Assembly: GCF_965656765.1 (NCBI RefSeq) | Contig: NZ_CBFHLV010000028.1 | Coordinates: 1 to 36,155, forward strand | Direction: 5' to 3' | Source: Marivita sp965656765 | GTDB taxonomy: Bacteria; Pseudomonadota; Alphaproteobacteria; Rhodobacterales; Rhodobacteraceae | Length of the DNA: 36,155 bases | Shown here: positions 7,274-15,114 of the stretch, in pieces | Layout: the number at the start of each line of letters is the position of its first letter | Numbering within the stretch: position 1 is the first letter of the stretch | The notes under the pieces: generated by a model | Databases searched by the model: none | What the model saw: only the letters and a program-made list of their open reading frames with translations | Told to the model about the DNA's origin: nothing | Made by a program: the position numbers and the translations under genes

Positions 7274-8172
7274 CCGATTGGTTGGCAGTCGATTGGGGCA
7301 CGTCCCACCTTCGGGTTTGGGCCATGAGCCACACCGGCACGGTGCAAGAACGCCGGAGCAATAACGCAGGCATGGCCACGTTGGATCAAGACGGATATGA
7401 ACCGGCGCTCCTTGACCTTGCAGGTGACCTCTTGGGGACGGGAATAACACCTGTCCTCATCTGCGGTATGGCCGGTTCGCGCCAAGGCTGGGCCGAGGCA
7501 AAATACGTCACGGTTCCTTGCTCGCCACCCGGCATTGACCGCGCGACACATGTCGCCACTGATGATCCGCGCCTGTCGGTGCAAATCCTGCCGGGCATCA
7601 AACAGACCAGCCCGGCTGACGTGATGCGCGGTGAGGAAACCCAGGTCGCAGGGTTCCTCGCGCTCAATCCGAAATTCGACGGCGTCATCTGTCTGCCTGG
7701 CACTCACACCAAGTGGGCCCATATCAGCGCAGGCGAGATTGTCAGCTTTCGCACTTTCATGACCGGCGAGTTGTTCGCGCTGCTGTCTCAACAATCGGTT
7801 TTGCGCCATAACGTGACCGGACAAGGCTGGGATGCCGGGGTGTTTGCGGATGCGGTTTCCAACGGTATGTCCAATCCAGCGGAACTCGCTGCACGCCTTT
7901 TCTCCATACGGGCCGAGGGGTTGCTGAACGATCTTCATGCTGACCAAGCCCGCGCGCGGCTTTCTGGTTTGCTCATTGGGTCCGAACTTGCTGCTGCGCG
8001 CCCCTATTGGCTGGGGCAGCATGTGGCCCTGATCGGTGACGATGCGCTGTGCAAGGCGTATGGCGATGCACTCGGGGCGCAAGGCTTGCCTGTTGAACGT
8101 ACCGATGCTGACCGCATGACGCTGGAAGGCCTCAAAGCCGCATATCTTGGCCTGAAAGAAAACACGGCATGA
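7270..8172 (+). CDS. dgoK: 2-dehydro-3-deoxygalactonokinase
   Basis: The 300-residue kinase phosphorylates 2-keto-3-deoxy-D-galactonate with ATP to the 6-phosphate. The N-terminal phosphate-binding motif is AVDWGTSHLRVWAM (residues 6-19). The conserved segment LPGTHTKW occurs around residue 140, and the length matches DgoK proteins. No good Shine-Dalgarno precedes the ATG, consistent with coupling to the bridging ORF at 7220-7273. The aldolase gene overlaps its stop by ATGA. This is a step of the De Ley-Doudoroff galactose pathway, in which galactose freed by the GH4 and GH42 enzymes would be oxidised first. Confidence 0.9.
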   Translation: MTDWLAVDWGTSHLRVWAMSHTGTVQERRSNNAGMATLDQDGYEPALLDLAGDLLGTGITPVLICGMAGSRQGWAEAKYVTVPCSPPGIDRATHVATDDPRLSVQILPGIKQTSPADVMRGEETQVAGFLALNPKFDGVICLPGTHTKWAHISAGEIVSFRTFMTGELFALLSQQSVLRHNVTGQGWDAGVFADAVSNGMSNPAELAARLFSIRAEGLLNDLHADQARARLSGLLIGSELAAARPYWLGQHVALIGDDALCKAYGDALGAQGLPVERTDADRMTLEGLKAAYLGLKENTA

Positions 8173-8777
8173 GCGACCGCAAGATCATCGCAATCCTGCG
8201 GGGCATCACCCCGTGCGACGCGCAACCGATCACCGAAGCCCTGATCGAAACCGGGATCACGTCAATCGAAGTGCCACTGAATTCTCCAGACCCATTCGCA
8301 TCAATCAAGACATTGGTCGACGCCTTTAGCCAGAATGCTTTGATCGGCGCCGGAACGGTTCTGAATCCCGATGATGTCCAGCGTCTGCACCAGATTGGCG
8401 CGGGTATGGTGGTGTCGCCCGACTGCAATCCGCGAGTGATCGTGGCAACGAAACAGCTTGGCATGCAAAGTTTTCCTGGCGTGATGACACCGACGGAGTG
8501 CTTTACCGCGCTGCGAAATGGGGCAGACGGGCTCAAACTGTTTCCCGGGTCACTGATCGGCCCGGACGGCCTCAAGGCGATTAAGGCGGTGCTGCCAGAG
8601 GGTACGCAAACCTTCGCGGTGGGTGGCGCCGGGCCGGAAAACTTTGCCGAGTGGCGCAAGGCGGGTGTTGATGGGTTCGGCATCGGATCGGCGCTTTACA
8701 AGCCCGGATACTCGGTAGACGACATCAAGACCCGCGCGGCAGATATCGTCGCGTCTTATGATGAGGTGATGGCCTGA
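8169..8777 (+). CDS. dgoA: 2-dehydro-3-deoxy-6-phosphogalactonate aldolase
   Basis: The 202-residue class I aldolase of the KDPG/KDPGal family splits 2-keto-3-deoxy-6-phosphogalactonate into pyruvate and glyceraldehyde-3-phosphate. Lys123 in G-L-K-L-F-P-G is the Schiff-base lysine, and Glu34 in IEVPLNSP is the conserved general-base region. The AGTVLN segment at 61-66 is also typical. Its ATG overlaps the dgoK stop (ATGA), and its stop overlaps the next start (TGATG), so translation is coupled on both sides. Assignment to the galacto rather than gluco isomer rests on the dgoK neighbour and the LKLFPG motif. Confidence 0.9.
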   Translation: MSDRKIIAILRGITPCDAQPITEALIETGITSIEVPLNSPDPFASIKTLVDAFSQNALIGAGTVLNPDDVQRLHQIGAGMVVSPDCNPRVIVATKQLGMQSFPGVMTPTECFTALRNGADGLKLFPGSLIGPDGLKAIKAVLPEGTQTFAVGGAGPENFAEWRKAGVDGFGIGSALYKPGYSVDDIKTRAADIVASYDEVMA

Positions 8778-9622
8778 TGGCATCCATATTCAGCAACACG
8801 GTTTGCACCCTTGGCGAAGGCCCGCTGTGGCACCCGGAAGAGCAAGTGCTCTATTGGTTCGACATCATGGGCAAACGGCTTTACCGCAGCGATGGCACTG
8901 ACGAGCAAAGCTGGGATTTCGACGAACATGTTTCGGCGGCGGGTTGGGTCGATACTGGTGTTCTGCTGATTGCCAGTGAAACTTCGCTGTCTGCCTTCGA
9001 TACGCAAACCGGCGAAAGCACCTTTGTGCATCCGCTTGAACTCGATAACCCGGTCACCCGGTCCAACGATGGCCGCGCGGATCCGTGGGGCGGATTTTGG
9101 ATTGGCACGATGGGCAAGAACGCCGAACCGGGGGCAGGGGCGATTTACCGATATTATGACGGCACATTGACCAAACTGTTCGACAAGATCACCATTTCCA
9201 ACGCGATCTGTTTTGCGCCCGACCGTAGTCACGCGTTCTATACCGATACAGCCAAACGCAAGATTCTGCGCGTTGCGCTCGACGATGACGGCTACCCGGT
9301 GGGAAAGCCGGACCTCTTTGTGGATCTGAATGCCGAAGGTCTCAACCCCGATGGGGCGGTTGTAGATGCAGAGGGCAACCTATGGGTCGCACAATGGGGG
9401 GCCTCGCGGGTGGCGTGTTATGGCTCAGACGGCACACTGATACGTGCGATTTCTGTGCCTGGTGAACAGGCCAGTTGCCCGGCCTTTGGTGGTTCGGATT
9501 TGGCCACACTGTTCGTCACATCCGCGACCGAGAATATGACCGCACCGGGTGATCATGACGGCAAGACATTCTGCATGCCGTCCGGCACCAAGGGTCAAAA
9601 AGAACACCAAGTCCTTGTATGA
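8777..9622 (+). CDS. SMP-30/gluconolactonase family lactonase, probable galactonolactonase
   Basis: This 281-residue six-bladed propeller enzyme of the SMP-30/regucalcin family would hydrolyse an aldonolactone. Metal-site features are visible: the glutamate in LGEGPLW near the N-terminus, the Asn-Asp in SNDGRADPWGGFW, and the aspartate in LNPDGAVVDAEGNLWVAQWG. Within this operon the expected substrate is galactono-lactone made by a galactose dehydrogenase, yielding galactonate. That dehydrogenase and the next enzyme, galactonate dehydratase, are not in the window. The gene overlaps dgoA by one base and the beta-galactosidase gene by four bases. Arabinonolactone or gluconolactone cannot be excluded. 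Confidence 0.85.
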   Translation: MASIFSNTVCTLGEGPLWHPEEQVLYWFDIMGKRLYRSDGTDEQSWDFDEHVSAAGWVDTGVLLIASETSLSAFDTQTGESTFVHPLELDNPVTRSNDGRADPWGGFWIGTMGKNAEPGAGAIYRYYDGTLTKLFDKITISNAICFAPDRSHAFYTDTAKRKILRVALDDDGYPVGKPDLFVDLNAEGLNPDGAVVDAEGNLWVAQWGASRVACYGSDGTLIRAISVPGEQASCPAFGGSDLATLFVTSATENMTAPGDHDGKTFCMPSGTKGQKEHQVLV

Positions 9623-11541
9623 AACGCACGCTTGGTACCTGTTACTATCCCGAACACTGGCCGCGCGATATTTGGGAACAAGACGCCGCCCGCATGGCAG
9701 CACTTGGTCTCACATGGGTGCGCATTGGTGAATTTGCATGGTCGCGTATCGAACCCGAGCAAGGGCGCTTTGACTGGGGCTGGTTGGATGACGCGATAGA
9801 GGTGTTGGGCGCTGCGGGCCTTAAGGTGGTGTTGGGTACACCGACCGCGACACCGCCTCGCTGGGTCGTAGACAAACATCCCGAAATGGTGGCGCTTGAT
9901 GCCGATGGTCGTCCTCGCGGTTTCGGATCGCGCCGACACTACTGTTTCAGCCACCAAGGCTATCTAGAGGACTGCCACCGCATCGTGACCGAAGTCGCCA
10001 AGCGCTATGGCCAGAATCCGCATATCGCTGCATGGCAGACCGACAATGAATATGGCTGTCACGACACCATCCTGTCGTACTCGCACGCGGCGCGTCAGGC
10101 GTTCCGTGGATGGCTGCGCGCGCGGTATCCGGGGCAGGGCAATGATGGCGACATTGATGCCCTGAACGCGGCATGGGGCAATGTATTCTGGTCGATGGAA
10201 TATGATGATTTTGACCAGATCGACCTGCCAAACCTGACGGTGACAGAACCGAACCCCGCCCACGTTCAGGCCTTCAGACGGTTTTCGTCGGATCAGGTGG
10301 TGCGCTTTAATCGGGCGCAAGTGGACATCATCCGCCAATACTCCGACGCGCCGATTTCACATAACTACATGGGCCGCATTACCGATTTTGACCATTTCGC
10401 CGTTGGTGACGATCTGGAGATCGCAACATGGGACAGCTATCCGCTTGGCTTTCTCGAAGACCGTGTCGGTGCATCGCCCGCAGACCAACGCCACTATGCA
10501 CGACAAGGGGATCCGGATTTTCAGGCATTCCATCATGATCTGTATCGCGCTGTGGGCAAAGGTCGTTGGTGGGTGATGGAGCAGCAACCTGGCCCGGTAA
10601 ACTGGGCCCCCTATAATCCCGTGCCACTACCCGGAATGGTCCGTCTGTGGACGTGGGAAGCGTTCGCACATGGGGCTGAAGCGGTGTGTTATTTCCGTTG
10701 GCGTCAGGCTCCGTTTGCACAAGAACAATTGCACGCAGGCCTCTTGCGTCCCGACTGCGTAATCGCGCCCGGCTATGTCGAGGTCGAACAAGTGGCGCAG
10801 GAACTGGCCGAGGCACCAGAGGTGTCGATGGCCCAAGCCCCGGTTGCTTTGATCTTCGACTACGACGCCGCATGGGCGTGGGAGGTGCAGCCGCAGGGGC
10901 AGGGAATGGACTATTTCGGTCTGATCTTTGACCTCTACCGCGCATTCCGCCGAGCGGGTGTGACGCTGGACATACTGCAACCGTCAACACGGAACTTCGA
11001 CGGCTATCGAATTGTGGCCGCACCCGGAATGATGACCATGCCGGACGACCTGAAAACCGCCTTGTCAAAAAGTGGGGCCGATGTGTTGATTGGTCCACGT
11101 TCTGCTGCGCGTGATGATGATTTCAGAATTCCTGTCCCGCTGCCGCCGGCGTGGCCAGATTTGGACCTGGCTGTTTCACGGTTGGAAACCCTGCGCCCCG
11201 ACATGCCTATTTCCGTCGTCGACGGTGGCGCGGTTAAGAACTGGTTCGAACATCTCGAAGGTGGCGCTGATAGTGTCTTTACCACTGACCAGGGACTGCC
11301 GGTCGCGATGCGGTCCGGTAACGTCACCTATTGCGGCGGCTGGGGGGACGAAGTGTTTTTTGACCGTTTGGTAAAAGATCTCTGCGCCCGTACCAAAGTC
11401 GCTGTCACGGCCCTACCCAAAGGCGTCCGCGTCCGCGACACACAGACTGAGCGATTTTGGTTTAACCACAACCCGCATAGCGTTGAAATTGAAGGGGAAA
11501 CGCTGAAATCCGCCGGAGTGCTCCGGCAGGTCAAACCCTAA
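9619..11541 (+). CDS. GH42 beta-galactosidase
   Basis: The 640-residue enzyme belongs to glycoside hydrolase family 42. It starts with the family hallmark Y-Y-P-E-H-W-P (residues 9-15). Glu144 in T-D-N-E-Y-G is the acid/base, and Glu321 in W-V-M-E-Q-Q-P is the nucleophile. The catalytic TIM barrel occupies about residues 1-380, then the trimerisation (glutaminase-like) domain and a short C-terminal beta domain. No signal peptide is seen, so it acts in the cytoplasm on imported beta-galactosides. Its ATG overlaps the lactonase stop (ATGA). It is the last gene of the operon, and its stop overlaps the stop of the convergent glucokinase gene by 4 bases, leaving no room for a terminator. Confidence 0.93.
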   Translation: MKRTLGTCYYPEHWPRDIWEQDAARMAALGLTWVRIGEFAWSRIEPEQGRFDWGWLDDAIEVLGAAGLKVVLGTPTATPPRWVVDKHPEMVALDADGRPRGFGSRRHYCFSHQGYLEDCHRIVTEVAKRYGQNPHIAAWQTDNEYGCHDTILSYSHAARQAFRGWLRARYPGQGNDGDIDALNAAWGNVFWSMEYDDFDQIDLPNLTVTEPNPAHVQAFRRFSSDQVVRFNRAQVDIIRQYSDAPISHNYMGRITDFDHFAVGDDLEIATWDSYPLGFLEDRVGASPADQRHYARQGDPDFQAFHHDLYRAVGKGRWWVMEQQPGPVNWAPYNPVPLPGMVRLWTWEAFAHGAEAVCYFRWRQAPFAQEQLHAGLLRPDCVIAPGYVEVEQVAQELAEAPEVSMAQAPVALIFDYDAAWAWEVQPQGQGMDYFGLIFDLYRAFRRAGVTLDILQPSTRNFDGYRIVAAPGMMTMPDDLKTALSKSGADVLIGPRSAARDDDFRIPVPLPPAWPDLDLAVSRLETLRPDMPISVVDGGAVKNWFEHLEGGADSVFTTDQGLPVAMRSGNVTYCGGWGDEVFFDRLVKDLCARTKVAVTALPKGVRVRDTQTERFWFNHNPHSVEIEGETLKSAGVLRQVKP

Positions 11542-12506
11542 GCCATCAGTTCCGACAAATGCGCCGCTGATCCGGTCAACGCGGCGTAGTCGTCATCGAC
11601 CAGATGCACCGGAAATTGCGCCATAAAATCCGAGAACCGGCCTTTGTCGTTGAACGCTTCTTCAAATCCCAGCCGCAGCAGATGTGGCGCAAAGTGGCGC
11701 GCAACGCCGCCGATCAGGTAGATGCCGCCAAACGGCAGATGTACCAGCGCCAGATTGCTTGCCGCACGGCCCAACATGCGGATGAACATGCGCGCAGCCT
11801 CTTCGGCCAGCTTGTTCGAGCCGTCATTCACAGCCTGCATGATTCCGCCTGCATCCAGTGGCGCATCGACACCGGCCTCGTCACACAGCCATTCGTAGAC
11901 GCGTTCAAATCCGCGACCCGACAATACATCCTCAAAACCTGGTGTGCCGTGTTTCTGCGCAATCCAGTCAAGCAATCGCAGCTCGTCACTGTTTTGTGCG
12001 GGCAGGGACACGTGCCCAGCTTCTGACGGCGGTACCAGAGTGCGTTCGTCCAGCCGGTAGACTGCCGCGGCGTTCATGCCGGTGCCAACCCCGATAACCA
12101 GTCGCGCCGCATGATCCCCGGCTTTCTGTCCCGGCAGGATGGTTTGCAAAACGTCTGGAGTAAGCAAATCGAGCGCGTGGCCCTGCGCCTGCAGGTCGTT
12201 CAGAACAGCCACTGTGCGTGCACCCGTCGCCTTGGCCACAGATGCGCGATCGACGGTCCAGCTGAGGTTCGTCAGTTCACCAACCCCGTCACGCACCGGG
12301 CCCGCCATTGCGACGCATGCGGCATCCGGCGCTGCGGTCTGATCCGACATATAGGCGCGCAGCACCGATAGAAGGTCTGGATGTTCGGCATTGCGAAACC
12401 GCTTGATGGTTTCCGTCCGCACAGTCGCGCCATCGGTCAGCGCGACTCGGGTGTTGGTACCTCCCAAATCGGCGACCAATGCGGTCAGGGTCTTGGAGTT
12501 GGTCAT
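11538..12506 (-). CDS. glk: Glucokinase
   Basis: The 322-residue sugar kinase of the Glk (PF02685-type) family phosphorylates glucose to glucose-6-phosphate. The ATP-phosphate motif D-L-G-G-T-N-T-R is at residues 13-20. Asp104 in V-L-N-D-L-Q-A matches the catalytic aspartate of E. coli Glk. The motif GVGTGMN follows in the second domain. The gene lies one base after the GH1 beta-glucosidase stop, in a leftward aglR-GH1-glk operon. It would trap glucose released by the GH1 and GH13 glucosidases. Its 3' end overlaps that of the GH42 gene by 4 bases on the opposite strand. Confidence 0.92.
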   Translation of the reverse strand: MTNSKTLTALVADLGGTNTRVALTDGATVRTETIKRFRNAEHPDLLSVLRAYMSDQTAAPDAACVAMAGPVRDGVGELTNLSWTVDRASVAKATGARTVAVLNDLQAQGHALDLLTPDVLQTILPGQKAGDHAARLVIGVGTGMNAAAVYRLDERTLVPPSEAGHVSLPAQNSDELRLLDWIAQKHGTPGFEDVLSGRGFERVYEWLCDEAGVDAPLDAGGIMQAVNDGSNKLAEEAARMFIRMLGRAASNLALVHLPFGGIYLIGGVARHFAPHLLRLGFEEAFNDKGRFSDFMAQFPVHLVDDDYAALTGSAAHLSELMA

Positions 12507-12507
12507 G

Positions 12508-13836
12508 TCACGTCCTGGTCAGCGCGGATTTGAGCGCGTGATAGGAGGATTTGGGCGTGCGGTCCAGAGTGTCAAAATCCACGTGCACAAGACCAAAGCG
12601 CTTCTCATATCCCAGGGCCCATTCGTAATTGTCCATCAGCGACCAAATGAAATAACCCCTAACCGGCGCGCCCTCGGCCATCGCGCGCTGCACAGCGGCG
12701 ACGTGTTGGTTGAGGTAGTCGATGCGGTTGGGGTCAGACACCGTACTATTTTCGATCACGTCCGGCGATGCCATCCCGTTTTCGGTGACATAAAGTGGCA
12801 TGTCGCCTGTGTACTCGCGCGCAGTGCGCGTCAGGAACTTGTAAAGGCCGTCGGGATAAATTTCCCAATCCATAAAGGTCTTGGGCAGGGGGCCTTCGAC
12901 CTCTTCGTGGCTAGGCCAAGGGCCATTGTTTGGTGCAATGATTTTGCGGGTGTAGTAGTTGATCCCGCACCAATCGAGAGGCGACTGGATCACTTTGAAA
13001 TCATCCTGCCAACCCTTGGGCATATGCGGCTCTAGCCCTTCCATCACATTGGCGGGGTATTCGCCTTTGAACACGCCTGACATGAAGAAATGGTTGTAGT
13101 AGCCATCGTAAAGCGCGGCCGCCTTTTGGGCCGCGTCGCTGTCATCTACGGGCGTTGCCCATTCCATGTTGAACACTCCGCCGAGGTTCTGCATTCCCAA
13201 CCCCCGCATCGTCTCGATCGCCGTTCCGTGCGCCTTGAGAACATGGTGCATCGCATGAGCCGTCGCGCGGATGTCACGCAAACCAGGTGCGTGGTGGCCA
13301 AGAAAGTGCGACAGCCACCCAACGCACCACGGCTCATTGATCGGGGCGACGGAATACATGCGGTCGCCAATGCGGCTCATTATGATTTCAGCGTAGTCAC
13401 CGAACCACTTGGGCAAATCGGGATTCCGCCAGCCGCCCAGATCGGCCAACGCGACGGGCAATTCCCAGTGATAAAGCGTGGCGCAAGGTTTCAGTCCGCG
13501 TTCCAGCATCGCGTCGGTCAGACGGTCGTAGAAATCCAGACCCTCGCTATTCGGCGTACCACGGCCTTCGGGCATCACCCGCGCCCAGCTTGTGGAAAAG
13601 CGGTAGGCATCGAGACCTGCCGCTTTGACCAGATCAAGGTCTTCTTCGAAACGGTGGTAATGGTCACAAGCGCGGTCACCGTTTTCGGCGCGCACGACAT
13701 TTCCGGGGGTAGCGGCAAACGTGTCCCAATGGGTTTTCCCAGCGCCACCAAAGGCATGGCCTTCGATCTGGTAGCTGGATGTCGCGGTGCCAAACAAAAA
13801 GTCGTCAGGGAGATCCTGCCGTTTGAACGTCAACAT
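12508..13836 (-). CDS. GH1 beta-glucosidase
   Basis: The 442-residue cytoplasmic enzyme of glycoside hydrolase family 1 begins with the family N-terminal signature FLFGTATSSYQIEG. Glu168 in I-N-E-P is the acid/base, and Glu352 in Y-V-T-E-N-G is the nucleophile. It hydrolyses beta-glucosides such as cellobiose, releasing glucose for the adjacent glucokinase. The ATG at 13836 has an AAAGGA ribosome site 10 bases upstream. It lies 12 bases after aglR in the same leftward unit. GH1 enzymes often also accept beta-galactosides, so specificity is uncertain. Confidence 0.93.
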   Translation of the reverse strand: MLTFKRQDLPDDFLFGTATSSYQIEGHAFGGAGKTHWDTFAATPGNVVRAENGDRACDHYHRFEEDLDLVKAAGLDAYRFSTSWARVMPEGRGTPNSEGLDFYDRLTDAMLERGLKPCATLYHWELPVALADLGGWRNPDLPKWFGDYAEIIMSRIGDRMYSVAPINEPWCVGWLSHFLGHHAPGLRDIRATAHAMHHVLKAHGTAIETMRGLGMQNLGGVFNMEWATPVDDSDAAQKAAALYDGYYNHFFMSGVFKGEYPANVMEGLEPHMPKGWQDDFKVIQSPLDWCGINYYTRKIIAPNNGPWPSHEEVEGPLPKTFMDWEIYPDGLYKFLTRTAREYTGDMPLYVTENGMASPDVIENSTVSDPNRIDYLNQHVAAVQRAMAEGAPVRGYFIWSLMDNYEWALGYEKRFGLVHVDFDTLDRTPKSSYHALKSALTRT

Positions 13837-13848
13837 TCGGGATGTCCT

Positions 13849-14874
13849 TTAGGTTGAGGCGGGTCCGGTTGACCGCCCGATGATCAAATCTGCCTCCAAG
13901 AGGCGCGTTTTCGGCGCGTGCCGGGGGGCCGCGATCAGCGACAATAGCATCTCCGCCGCTTCGGTACCGGCATAACGGACCGAGGATCGCAGCGCTGTGA
14001 AGATCGGCACATCGTCGCCGTTTTCTAGATAGCTGAGCGCATCGTCATGTGTGATGATCGAAACGTCCCGCGCCAAGACCAGCCCAGCGTCTTGAATCGC
14101 ACGGCGCACGCCAATGGCAGTGATGATGGACGAACAGACAAAAGCCGTGGGTTTGGTCGTGCGTGACAACATCTCTTTTGCCGCACGATAGCCATGGACT
14201 TCGGTCATCTCTTCGCTGCGCATAAGGCTGGCATCAATCGAAATGCCGTTGTTCTGAAGGGCGGTTTCGTAACCTTTGCGTCGTCGGAACGCAAAATCCA
14301 TGTGTTCCAGACCGTTTAGCAATGCGATCCGGCGATGCCCCAGTTCGATCAGAAACTGCGTCCCGCGTTCAAACGCGCCACGATTGTTCACGTCGATCCA
14401 CGAATAGGGCAAGTTCACATCGGTCGAGCGCCCGTGTACCACAAAGGGAAGCCCGATCCGCGACAGCAGCGCGATGCGTTCATCGTTGATGACCGGGCCG
14501 TGTACGATGATCCCATCAACCGTGCCGCGTGCGCGAATGTCCTGATAGGCACGCGCTTCTTCCTGATCGGGCACCAGGGTCAGCATCATGTCATACCCGG
14601 CGCGGGCATAGGCAGCACCGGCCCCCGCTATGAAATCGCCGAACACAGGGTTTACCATCTCGTGCTGGTTGGACACGGGAATCACGTGTCCCATTGCCAG
14701 CGCCCGCCCGGTGGCCAGACCTTTGGCACGGGTGTTCGGGCGGTAGTTCAAATCTTGAGCGGCTTTCAATACGCGGCTCCGCGTGGTTTCATTGACCTCC
14801 GGATACCCGTTCAGCGCACGGCTTACCGTGGTCTGAGACAGGTTCAGATGTTCCGAAAGTTGCTTGAGATTCAC
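13849..14874 (-). CDS. aglR: LacI-family regulator of the alpha-glucoside operon
   Basis: This is a LacI-type repressor of 341 residues from the GTG at 14874. The helix-turn-helix is at the N-terminus (LKQLSEHLNLSQTTVSRAL, then the hinge RPNTRAKGLATGR) and is followed by a periplasmic-binding-protein-like effector domain. I chose the GTG because GGACGG precedes it by 4 bases and because known AglR proteins start M-N-L-K-Q-L. A TTG at 14884-14886 would add four residues, but it has no ribosome site and falls inside the operator palindrome. The gene is divergent from aglE, and palindromes at both ends of the spacer suggest repression of aglE and of itself. The inducer is probably an imported alpha-glucoside (inference from AglR of Sinorhizobium). 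Confidence 0.9.
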   Translation of the reverse strand: MNLKQLSEHLNLSQTTVSRALNGYPEVNETTRSRVLKAAQDLNYRPNTRAKGLATGRALAMGHVIPVSNQHEMVNPVFGDFIAGAGAAYARAGYDMMLTLVPDQEEARAYQDIRARGTVDGIIVHGPVINDERIALLSRIGLPFVVHGRSTDVNLPYSWIDVNNRGAFERGTQFLIELGHRRIALLNGLEHMDFAFRRRKGYETALQNNGISIDASLMRSEEMTEVHGYRAAKEMLSRTTKPTAFVCSSIITAIGVRRAIQDAGLVLARDVSIITHDDALSYLENGDDVPIFTALRSSVRYAGTEAAEMLLSLIAAPRHAPKTRLLEADLIIGRSTGPAST

Positions 14875-14883
14875 AGATCCGTC

Positions 14884-14895
14884 CAAAGCGCTTTG
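14884..14895. promoter_or_regulatory. AglR operator O1
   Basis: CAAAGCGCTTTG is a perfect 12-base palindrome with the central CG typical of LacI-family operators. It lies 10 bases upstream of the aglR start and just downstream of its candidate promoter, a position for autorepression. The same core recurs at 15041-15056. Confidence 0.7.
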
Positions 14896-14907
14896 AATTT
14901 GTTGTTC

Positions 14908-14936
14908 AAGTTAGACACAAATCTAGACACATGCAA
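14908..14936 (-). promoter_or_regulatory. Putative aglR promoter
   Basis: On the minus strand TTGCAT (14931-14936) and TAACTT (14908-14913) are separated by exactly 17 bases. Transcription would begin near 14900, placing operator O1 immediately downstream. The -10 match is modest. Confidence 0.4.
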
Positions 14937-14947
14937 AGCCTCTTTGC
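14933..14947. promoter_or_regulatory. Possible auxiliary AglR site
   Basis: GCAAAG and CTTTGC are perfect arms separated by CCT. The half-sites resemble those of the two operators but have a 3-base insertion in place of the central fusion. It overlaps the candidate aglR -35 box. Confidence 0.3.
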
Positions 14948-15040
14948 GCGCGCAAAAATTCTGCAAAGCAGCGTAAACGCAAGGTTTTTCTGCAGATGCA
15001 TCGGATTGACAGAATCTGTGAAATCGGAGAGTTTGTCGCA

Positions 15041-15056
15041 TCCAAAGCGCTTTGGA
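15041..15056. promoter_or_regulatory. AglR operator O2 before aglE
   Basis: TCCAAAGCGCTTTGGA is a perfect 16-base palindrome sharing its 12-base core with the site at 14884-14895. A TTGACA at 15006-15011 lies upstream, although no clear -10 follows at the usual distance. The site is 58 bases before the aglE ATG. Confidence 0.75.
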
Positions 15057-15114
15057 GTGATTCCGTAGCGGGGGATGAGTTAGGCGCTAACATGCGCAAC
15101 TTGGGAGGTTACTC

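Noticed and set aside
12593..12603. CCAAAGCGCTT, resembling an AglR operator
   Set aside because: It lies inside the GH1 coding region near its 3' end, is symmetric only in part, and encodes a conserved GH1 segment (K-R-F-G).
14912..14931. Tandem TAGACACA direct repeats in the aglR-aglE spacer
   Set aside because: Two 8-base copies 12 bases apart overlap the candidate aglR promoter spacer and have no symmetry; a separate regulator site is not supported.
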